This document shows positions 1-6,461 of a stretch of DNA of 6,543 nt, piece by piece. The DNA lies in the NCBI GenBank assembly GCA_902783515.1, contig CACZRK010000329.1, forward strand, positions 1 through 6,543, written 5' to 3'. The stretch's first letter is position 1; the number at the start of each line of letters is the position of its first letter. Under the pieces are notes generated by a model. It was not told where the DNA came from. It searched no databases and saw only the letters and a program-made list of their open reading frames with translations. The stretch is from an uncultured Coriobacteriaceae bacterium. Its GTDB lineage: Bacteria; Actinomycetota; Coriobacteriia; Coriobacteriales; UMGS124. A program made the position numbers and the translations under genes.

Positions 1-1059
<1,059 letters not shown>

Positions 1060-1176
1060 GGGTTGTATCCTCGCACTTCTGATCTTCGTGGCTGAGTCGA
1101 ACGCGATGTGCTGCCTGACCTCGCTGACGGGAGGTCGTCGGCGACCGGGTCGTCAGGCGGCGCGTGCTGTCGCCTC

Positions 1177-1205
1177 AGGGTAGCACCAATCGGCGACAAT
1201 AAAAA
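1177..1205 (-). promoter_or_regulatory. Possible ychF promoter (extended -10)
   Basis: On the minus strand a TGC-TACCCT (1185-1177) resembles an extended -10 element. Seventeen bases upstream lies TTTTTA (1205-1200), a poor -35 that coincides with the T-tract of the preceding terminator. The ychF leader would then be about 115 nt and would contain a small hairpin, GACCTC/GAGGTC (1117-1122 and 1131-1136, 8-nt loop). This is motif inspection only, and the -35 match is weak. Confidence 0.3.
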
Positions 1206-1229
1206 AGGGGCCGTCCGAAGACGGCCCCT
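1198..1229 (-). terminator. Rho-independent terminator of the cytochrome gene
   Basis: Read on the minus strand there is a perfect 10-bp stem (arms 1229-1220 and 1215-1206), rich in G-C, closed by a UUCG tetraloop (1219-1216) and followed by TTTTTTATT (1206-1198). It starts 24 bases after the cytochrome stop codon at 1253-1255. This is a textbook intrinsic terminator; C(UUCG)G is one of the most stable known loops. It separates the cytochrome gene from ychF. Confidence 0.93.
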
Positions 1230-1252
1230 CCTCAGTGCAATGCGCGCAACCT

Positions 1253-2755
1253 CTACGCAGTGGCGCTCGCGAGCGCGGAGTTCACCGCGTCAAAGATCGC
1301 CTTCGAGGTGACGGAGGCACCCGCGTGCCCGTCAACGCCCTCGGTGGTGCCGGCGTTCACGATCGCGGACGGAACCTCCTCAAGCGCGACGGAGCCGATG
1401 CCCTCGGTCTCCTGGCCGGTCGCCTGGACGTCGGTGATCTTGCCGCCGGCGACGGTCACGTCAACGGAGATCGTGGACTCCAGGCCCTGCGCCTCGCCGT
1501 GGTACGTGCCGTCCGGGACCTTGGAGAGGTCCACGGCGTCGGAGCTCGCGGAGCTGTCGGCAGAGGAGCTGTCGGCGCTCTCGGTCGTGCTCTCGCTGCC
1601 GCCCATCATCGGGATGTCGATGAGGGACTCGGGCGTAGCCCAACCGTCGGGCACGAGGCCCTCGTAGTCGGAGGCGTGGCACTCGGCGCAGATGAACACG
1701 TTCTGCTCGCCGGCGTCCTTATGGCAGTCGGTGCAGGTGATCATGCCGCCGTCAGCACCAGCCGTCTGGTGGTACGAAACGTTCTTGAACGCGTCCAGCG
1801 TGATGAGGCTGTGCATGTCCTTCACGCCGAACGTCTCGGCGACCTGCGCCTTGGCGTCGTCGGGCAGCGTCCAGCCGTCGGGCACGAGGCCGGAGTCCTC
1901 GGTGAAGACGTCGGAGTGGCACTTCGCGCAGTACATCACGTTCTGCTGGCCCTCGGGCTTGTGGCAGTCGGAGCAGGCGATCGCACCGCCGTCAGAGCCG
2001 CCCGTCATGTGCATGGACACGCTCGTCGGGTAGTTGTGCGGGTCGAAGGCGCCCATGTCGGCGGTGTAGGCATCCTTGATGTCGCTCGGGATGGTCCAGC
2101 CGTCCGGAACCGTCGACTCGTTGAAGACGTCGTCGTGGCACTCGGCGCAGATCATCGTCTGGCCCTTGTGCACCGTATGGCAGTCACCGCACTGGATCGC
2201 GCCGCCGTCCTTGCCGGCCGTCATGTGCTCGGCGATGTTCGTCGGGATGTTGTGCGGGTCATACTCGCCGAACATGTTCGCCGTCGCGGACTCCTTCTTC
2301 GGAGCCGTCACGCCGTCGTGGCAGCGACCGCAGAACTCGTCGCTGACGAAGGCGCTCTGCTCGCCGACCGCATACTGGTGAGCAGGCAGCGGGTCGGTGA
2401 ACCGGTCGGTCGTCCAGTAGACGACCTCGTGCACGAGGTCGAGCATCTTCGCCTGCGGCCAGTGGCAGCTCAGGCAGGTGACGCCGTTCTCGGCATGGGC
2501 GGTGACCAGCATGGAGTCATCGCCGCTGTAGTAGCCCTCCACGTACTTGTCCATCGGCTGATGGCAGAACGCGTTGCAGAAGGTCGGCTCCTCATGCCAA
2601 TGCAGGAAGGCCACGAAGAACACTGCGAGGAAGATCGCGAGAATGGAAATCACGATCGGCCACTTCTTCGGCTTGCGAGCCGGAGCTGCGACGTCCTCGG
2701 CAGGAGCTGGGGCTTCCGGCGCTTGTTGCGCTTTCGCCTTTTCCTCTTCCGACAT
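1253..2755 (-). CDS. Membrane-anchored nine-haem cytochrome c with NapC/NrfH-like head and C-terminal FMN-binding domain
   Basis: A 500-residue predicted electron-transfer protein. Residues 1-31 are a short cytoplasmic Pro/Ala/Lys-rich tail; 32-51 are one hydrophobic helix (signal anchor); the rest should lie outside the membrane. Haem motifs: C60-X3-C64-H65 (atypical, followed by QPM as in NapC/NrfH haem 1), then eight CXXCH sites at 94-98, 142-146, 189-193, 203-207, 261-265, 276-280, 341-345 and 356-360. The last six are in three tandem modules. A Ser/Asp/Glu-rich linker (about 385-410) leads to an FMN-binding domain (about 411-500) ending in DGHAGASVTSKAI. By family knowledge, NapC/NrfH heads oxidise menaquinol; transfer through the modules to FMN, or to a soluble reductase, is inferred. 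The start at 2755 is favoured over an in-frame ATG at 2812 because AGGAGG lies 6 nt upstream of 2755. Terminator follows. The terminal acceptor is unknown. Confidence 0.93.
   Translation of the reverse strand: MSEEEKAKAQQAPEAPAPAEDVAAPARKPKKWPIVISILAIFLAVFFVAFLHWHEEPTFCNAFCHQPMDKYVEGYYSGDDSMLVTAHAENGVTCLSCHWPQAKMLDLVHEVVYWTTDRFTDPLPAHQYAVGEQSAFVSDEFCGRCHDGVTAPKKESATANMFGEYDPHNIPTNIAEHMTAGKDGGAIQCGDCHTVHKGQTMICAECHDDVFNESTVPDGWTIPSDIKDAYTADMGAFDPHNYPTSVSMHMTGGSDGGAIACSDCHKPEGQQNVMYCAKCHSDVFTEDSGLVPDGWTLPDDAKAQVAETFGVKDMHSLITLDAFKNVSYHQTAGADGGMITCTDCHKDAGEQNVFICAECHASDYEGLVPDGWATPESLIDIPMMGGSESTTESADSSSADSSASSDAVDLSKVPDGTYHGEAQGLESTISVDVTVAGGKITDVQATGQETEGIGSVALEEVPSAIVNAGTTEGVDGHAGASVTSKAIFDAVNSALASATA
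1625..2272 (-). repeat. Three tandem two-haem modules inside the cytochrome gene
   Basis: The cytochrome carries three successive repeats of about 69-75 residues: residues 162-233 (2272-2057), 234-308 (2056-1832) and 309-377 (1831-1625). Each has an upstream His, a second His in an H(M/Q)T-(A/G)G segment, DGG(A/M)I, one CXXCH, a second CXXCH about 10 residues later, and VPDGW(T/A). The two His residues are 9 apart in modules 1 and 2 but 14 apart in module 3. The similarity is visible in the DNA around 1688-1760, 1928-2000 and 2148-2217, which points to internal duplication. Confidence 0.85.
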
Positions 2756-2761
2756 CTTTCT

Positions 2762-2767
2762 CCTCCT
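2762..2767 (-). promoter_or_regulatory. Strong Shine-Dalgarno fixing the cytochrome start
   Basis: AGGAGG on the minus strand lies 6 nt before the ATG at 2755-2753. It decides between this start and the in-frame ATG at 2812, whose extra 19 codons would run over the ribosome-binding site and the palindrome. Confidence 0.85.
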
Positions 2768-2775
2768 CTTTCCAA

Positions 2776-2798
2776 CATGCCAACGTGACGTCGGCATG
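2776..2798. promoter_or_regulatory. 23-bp imperfect palindrome upstream of the cytochrome gene
   Basis: Arms CATGCCAACGT (2776-2786) and ACGTCGGCATG (2788-2798) are complementary at 10 of 11 positions around a single central base. The site lies 21 bases upstream of the cytochrome ATG, just before its Shine-Dalgarno. A one-base centre is unfavourable for an RNA hairpin loop, so a DNA operator is the better guess. The regulator is unknown. Confidence 0.45.
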
Positions 2799-2873
2799 CC
2801 TGACGCACCCAACGCACGTACCTAGCAACTCTGACTGTCTGCTCAAAACACCAGCGTTGCCCTTACTCTGCAG

Positions 2874-2902
2874 ATAGTACCAGTGCCCCTCGCGCCAAGC
2901 GC
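2874..2902 (-). promoter_or_regulatory. Candidate promoter of the cytochrome gene
   Basis: On the minus strand TGG-TACTAT (2882-2874) is a good extended -10 match in a locally less GC-rich stretch. The hexamer 17 bases upstream (GCGCTT, 2902-2897) is a poor -35, which extended -10 promoters can tolerate. Transcription would begin about 110 nt before the ATG and include the 23-bp palindrome in the leader or early transcribed region. No other -10 as good is seen between the two genes. Confidence 0.4.
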
Positions 2903-3077
2903 TCTGAATTGCGCCTGAATTTGCGGAAATACACGACAAACTGTCCGTTGGATCAGCACAGACCCAACACCGCGCGCAGGTCCGGTCATCGACGCAGGTG
3001 GCGCGGCACGCACGGCCGGCAAAGCCCTCGTCGAGCGCCGGCCGCGCCGAGACGTCCGTCACGCGCCCGACACACAA

Positions 3078-3115
3078 TGAGAGGGGCGCCCCGACCTCTC
3101 CGGACGCCCCTCTCA
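3078..3115 (-). terminator. Hairpin behind the iron-sulfur gene, probable terminator with weak U-tract
   Basis: Arms 3078-3088 and 3105-3115 form a perfect 11-bp stem (TGAGAGGGGCG with its complement) around a 16-base loop, 53 bases after the stop codon at 3168-3170. On the minus strand it is followed by TTGTGTGT rather than a clean T-run, so termination may be partial. It marks the likely boundary between the iron-sulfur and cytochrome transcription units. Confidence 0.6.
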
Positions 3116-3167
3116 TCACATGCACACATATCGACGCCCCGACCAGGGTCGCGAGCGCCGTCGACGG

Positions 3168-4487
3168 CTACTTCGCGCCCTTGCGCGACCCGCGTCTCGC
3201 CGCCTCTTCCTCCGCGTCCTCGCGGTCGGCCTCCGCCTCCAGGAAGTCCAGGGCCTTCTTGCCCATCTCGCGGCCCTTCTGGCGCGCCTCCTCCTTCTGC
3301 TTGCGCGCCTTCTCGTCCTCCTCGATCTTCTTCTGCGCCTCCGGGTCGTCCACGATCAGCCGCGTGCCGTCGGCCTCCATGAAGTCGATGGCGTCAAGCG
3401 GGCAGACGTCGGCGCACAGGCTGCACGACACGCAGTGCGTCGAGAGGACCTTCGCCTTTCCGTCCACGACGTCGATCGCACTCGTGGGGCATGCGTCGGC
3501 GCAGTCGCCGCACCCGTCGCAGGCGTCGGTCGCGTACGGGAGGTCAAACAGGATGTTGGTCGCCGTCTCGGGATGGTTGGAGAGCGCGACCAGCAGCAGC
3601 TGGCGCGTGCCCGTCAGCAGGCGCTTGCGCTCCGCGGTGGAGGAGCCGCCGGTCATGCGGTCGAGCGTCTTTTGCAGCTGCGTGATCTGCTTGCTGTGCT
3701 CGCTCAGCTTCTCCGCCGCGCGCGCGAGCTTCGCCGTCACGGGGTTGACCTTTGACGCCGTCATGCCAAGCGTCTTCATCGAGTTGCTCACGAACTGCTT
3801 GCGCTCGACCTGATGATCAACCTCAAGTATAAGGTTACGCTCCTTCTCGACAAGGTCGACCGTCTCGCCGGACCACGACTCGCCGCAGGAGATCTGCTCG
3901 GTGTAGAAGTCCTCGCCCGTCCTCGTGCGGCACTTCTCGCAGATGCCGCGCGGCAGGTAGACCCCGACGTTGCCGTACTCGCACAGGATCGCGTACCAGA
4001 CCTCGGCGGAGATGGCGCCGACGCAGGGCAGGACAACCTCAGCGTCCTCGGGCGCATGACCGAGGGCGCGCGTGCACGTGACGTAGCACATCTCGTGCGA
4101 CTCGGCGATCTTGCAGATCTTGTCGTAGATCGTGCGCGGGTTGTACAGCGACGACATCATGGCGTCCGTCGGGCACGCGGCGACGCACAGGCCGCACTTG
4201 CGGCAGCTCGGGCCGATCTCGATGTCGCCGTCGTCGGTGAACTCGATCGCCTCGACCGGGCACACCTGCTGGCACAGGTCGCAGCTCGCGTCCTCGTCCT
4301 TGCAGCGCACACACAGCGACGCGTTCACTTTGGGCACGACCTTGTAGTCGCTCGGGCTCCAGACGGGGGCCGCCTTGCCGTCGGAGGTCGTCGCGCCGCG
4401 CATCTCGGCAGTCTCGCTGGAGAACTCCTCGCCGAGCGACTTGAACTCCTTGGAGATGCCGATGAGGTCGTCAAGCAGATCCGCCAC
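3168..4487 (-). CDS. Cytoplasmic protein with two 2x[4Fe-4S] ferredoxin domains flanking a cysteine-rich centre
   Basis: A 439-residue protein that I cannot assign to a named family. It has 25 cysteines. N-terminal dicluster: CX2CX6CX2CX3CP (C59, C62, C69, C72, C76; one Cys more than needed) and CX2CX2CX3CP (C95-C105). C-terminal dicluster: C323-C333 and C352-C362, both classical. Between them are eight more Cys (125, 134, 138, 155, 169, 183, 186, 201) in a segment containing VVLPCVGAIS and GVYLPRGICEKC, then a helical, coiled-coil-like stretch (about 215-300). The last 60 residues are highly charged. No signal peptide or membrane helix is seen, so it should be cytoplasmic. The PC-V-G and G-C-x2-C layout loosely recalls MvhD/FrhD-type delta subunits of hydrogenase-heterodisulfide reductase systems; this is an inference. 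Start: GTG at 4487 has GGGGGAG 6 nt upstream; a GTG at 4502 is in frame but its GAGGA touches the codon. Predicted role is multi-electron transfer; partner unknown. Confidence 0.85.
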   Translation of the reverse strand: MADLLDDLIGISKEFKSLGEEFSSETAEMRGATTSDGKAAPVWSPSDYKVVPKVNASLCVRCKDEDASCDLCQQVCPVEAIEFTDDGDIEIGPSCRKCGLCVAACPTDAMMSSLYNPRTIYDKICKIAESHEMCYVTCTRALGHAPEDAEVVLPCVGAISAEVWYAILCEYGNVGVYLPRGICEKCRTRTGEDFYTEQISCGESWSGETVDLVEKERNLILEVDHQVERKQFVSNSMKTLGMTASKVNPVTAKLARAAEKLSEHSKQITQLQKTLDRMTGGSSTAERKRLLTGTRQLLLVALSNHPETATNILFDLPYATDACDGCGDCADACPTSAIDVVDGKAKVLSTHCVSCSLCADVCPLDAIDFMEADGTRLIVDDPEAQKKIEEDEKARKQKEEARQKGREMGKKALDFLEAEADREDAEEEAARRGSRKGAK

Positions 4488-4513
4488 GATGGTCTCCCCC
4501 ACTCCTCAGTCAG

Positions 4514-4561
4514 GAACGGACTCCGCGCGGGGCGGCGATCGGCCCCGGGCGAAGTCCGTTC
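4514..4561. other. Long hairpin between lysS and the iron-sulfur gene
   Basis: Outer arms GAACGGACT (4514-4522) and AGTCCGTTC (4553-4561) pair perfectly over 9 bp. Inside, CGC (4524-4526) pairs with GCG (4549-4551), and CGGGGC (4528-4533) pairs with GCCCCG (4542-4547), giving about 18 bp around an 8-base loop. There is no T-run on either side, so a classical terminator is not supported. It sits 27 bases upstream of the favoured GTG start and 45 bases past the lysS stop. It could be an mRNA-stabilising or processing element, a weak terminator, or an operator. Confidence 0.6.
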
Positions 4562-4605
4562 GGAAGGTTCATGTGCCTGCGCGCGACATGGGCGCGCGAC
4601 GGCGC

Positions 4606-6120
4606 CTACTCCTCGGCCTCGGGACGCATGTGCGGGAAGAGCAGGACGTCGCGGATGGACGCCTGGTCGGTGAGCAGCATCACGAGGCGGTCCACGCCGA
4701 GGCCGACGCCGCCCGCGGGCGGCATGCCGTACTCAAGCGCGCGCACGTAGTCCTTATCATACTCCATCGCCTCGTCGTCGCCGTGGGCCTTGGCCTCCAT
4801 CTGCGCCTTGAAGCGAGCCTCCTGGTCCACGGGGTCGTTGAGCTCGGTGAAGGCGTTCGCGTACTCGGCGCCGCTGATCACGAGCTCAAAGCGCTCGGTC
4901 AGGCGCGGGTCGTCAAGGCGGCGCTTGGCGAGCGGGCTGACCTCCACCGGGTAGTCCACGACAAACGTCGGGTGCACGATGGTCTTCTCGACGAGCTCGT
5001 CGTAGAGCTCAAAGACGAGCTTGCCCGCACCCCAGTCGTCCTGCGTCTGGATGCCGTTCGCGGCGCACAGCTCGCGCAGCTCGGCGACCGGCGTGTCCAG
5101 GGAGACCTCGCGGCCGACGACCTCGCTCACGAGCTAGGTCATCGGACGGCTCGGCCAGGTGCCGCCGAGGTTAATCTCGCGCCCCTGGTAGGTGATGACG
5201 TCGGTGCCGTTCACCTGCGCGTTGGCGTACTGGATGAGGCCCTGGGTGAGCTCCTTCATGCCCTCCAGGTTCGTGTAGGCCTGATAGGCCTCGATGCTCG
5301 TGAACTCGGGGTTGTGCTTGTAGTCCATGCCCTCGTTGCGGAAGATGCGGCCGAGCTCGTACACGCGCTCAAAGCCGCCGACGAGCAGGCGCTTGAGGTG
5401 GAGCTCGGTGGCGATGCGCAGGTAGCAGTCCTGGTCGAGCGCGTTGAAGTGCGTGACGAACGGCTTGGCGGTGGCGCCGCCCTGGATCGTCTGCAGGATG
5501 GGCGTCTCCGCCTCCACGAAGCCACGGCCCTCCATGAAGTGACGAATGGCCGACACGATGGCGAAGCGCTTGCGGAAGACATCCTTGACCTCGGGGTTCA
5601 TCGTGAGGTCCACGTAGCGCTGGCGATAGCGCAGCTCCTTGTCGGCAAGGCCGTGGAACTTCTCGGGCAGCGGGCGGACCGCCTTGCTCAGCAGCTCCAC
5701 GGACTGGGGCATGACCGAGAGCTCGCCGCGACGCGTGCGCGAGATCGTGCCACGCACGCCGATGATGTCACCGAGGTCCAGGTCCTTCACGCGGGCCCAG
5801 GTCGCCTCGTCCAGGCCGTTCACGCGCGCGAAGACCTGGATGTCGCCCGACCCGTCGCGAACCACGAGAAAGCAGATCTTGCCCTGGTCGCGCTTGGCCA
5901 TCACGCGGCCGGCGACGGCGACGGCGTCCTCGGTGTTCTCCCCCGCCGCGAGCCCGGCGTAGCGCTGCGCGAGCTCGGCCGCGTGGTCGGTCTGGTCGAA
6001 GAACCGCTTGTACGCCTCCTCGCCGGAGTCGATGAGCGCCTGGCGCTTCGCGAGGCGCATCGCGCGCTCGTCTGCGGGCGCGGTCGTCGGATCTTCGTTC
6101 ATCGTGGTCGTGTCGGCCAT
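4606..6120 (-). pseudogene. lysS: Lysyl-tRNA synthetase (class II) interrupted by an in-frame TAG at codon 329
   Basis: LysRS charges tRNA-Lys in the cytoplasm and is normally essential. The frame from ATG 6120 to TAG 4606 is 504 codons plus stop, the usual family length (about 500), and has no frameshift. Domains: OB-fold anticodon-binding region (about 65-150, with GKICFLVVRDGSGDIQVFAR); class II core with motif 1 (about 183-215), motif 2 (FRNEGMDYKHNPEF, 260-273) and motif 3 ([13 protein letters not shown], 471-483). Codon 329 is TAG, splitting the gene into 328 residues (6120-5134) and a 174-codon remainder (5130-4606) that could only start at GTG 5130-5128, with no visible ribosome-binding site. 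The first piece lacks motif 3, so neither half should work alone. AGGAAGGG lies upstream of the ATG. The neighbour greA is a common lysS partner. Options: true nonsense mutation with another LysRS elsewhere, suppression/readthrough, or a base-call error. Confidence 0.9.
5134..5136 (-). other. lysS: In-frame amber codon in lysS
   Basis: Minus-strand reading ...ATG ACC TAG CTC GTG AGC GAG... keeps one frame on both sides of the TAG. The context PMT-*-LVSEV aligns with the LTMREAI segment of E. coli LysRS, which puts the stop on a conserved Glu. A GAG codon would need one base change (plus-strand C to A at 5136). The following base is C and no frameshift signal is seen. Confidence 0.92.
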
Positions 6121-6461
6121 TTGTGCAAGCCCTTCCTCACGCGGTTCTGCGGCGGGCAGCGCGAGCCGCCCGCCAGGATCGCGCGACGAGCCACCGAGCG
6201 ACGCGTCGCCCCGTCACGGGCTGGCGTCGCGGTGCGCACGCGCGCGTCCGGTCACTTTGGCATCCTGAGACAAACGTACCACGTGACGCGCGCGCCACGT
6301 GGTACGGAGAGACTCTGCGGGAAAGGTCTACTATCCCCTCCCGCCTCGTAAGGCGCGGCTCGACGCGACCAGGCGCGGCCGGGCGCGAGGCACCGCCGCG
6401 CGTCCCGCGCACGAGATGCCGCCACACAGCGCGCGGAGCGTCGGCCCCGCGGCGCGACCGC
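6121..6461. other. greA-lysS intergenic region, dyad-rich, no gene
   Basis: A 341-base, very GC-rich gap without a supported gene. It holds several inverted repeats: GGCGGGC/GCCCGCC (6151-6157 and 6168-6174) in the lysS leader, the 12-bp perfect palindrome GCGACGCGTCGC (6198-6209), a 32-bp dyad (6275-6306), and CGCCT/AGGCG around 6342-6355. The only -10-like sequence on the minus strand is GATAGT (6335-6330), with no recognisable -35. No T-box consensus is found upstream of lysS, and no clean terminator after greA. Confidence 0.6.
6275..6306. promoter_or_regulatory. Perfect 11-bp inverted repeat containing two CACGTG sites
   Basis: CGTACCACGTG (6275-6285) is the exact reverse complement of CACGTGGTACG (6296-6306), separated by 10 bases of mostly alternating CG. 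Each arm contains the palindrome CACGTG, spaced 16 bp start to start. On the minus strand it is followed by GTTTGTCTC, only a vestigial T-tract, so it could be a weak greA terminator or an operator 155 bp upstream of lysS. The site is certain; its function is not. Confidence 0.6.

Larger units (their letters stand above)
2756..3077. other. Intergenic region, no supported gene
   Basis: About 320 bases between the cytochrome start and the hairpin behind the iron-sulfur gene. GC content falls towards the cytochrome gene (about 2820-2940), as expected for a promoter region. A minus-strand open frame crosses it, but it has no ribosome-binding site, changes codon composition along its length, and overlaps the cytochrome start out of frame. 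I see no RNA gene here. Confidence 0.6.

Noticed and set aside
1235..2788. Plus-strand open frame of 517 codons opposite the cytochrome gene
   Set aside because: The minus strand has nine ordered haem motifs, a membrane helix and a proper ribosome-binding site; the plus frame has none of these and is low-complexity Val/Arg/Gly/His.
2592..3125. Minus-strand open frame of 177 codons in the cytochrome upstream gap
   Set aside because: No ribosome-binding site; overlaps the cytochrome start out of frame by about 160 bases; crosses promoter-like sequence. Kept only as a low-interest observation for its Cys cluster.
5128..5140. Programmed frameshift in lysS
   Set aside because: Both halves are in the same frame, so no shift is needed; only the TAG interrupts.
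4606..6120. Pyrrolysine or other sense decoding of TAG in lysS
   Set aside because: Not supported as a genome-wide code, because TAG ends the other genes where their families end. LysRS has no reason to need pyrrolysine at this site, and a conserved Glu fits better.
6121..6300. T-box riboswitch upstream of lysS
   Set aside because: No AGGGTGGNACCGCG-type T-box sequence or antiterminator is visible on the minus strand.
4375..6351. Plus-strand open frame of 658 codons
   Set aside because: It is antisense to the unmistakable lysS reading frame, is full of Arg/Ala/Leu/Val/His typical of GC-rich shadows, and shows no domain.
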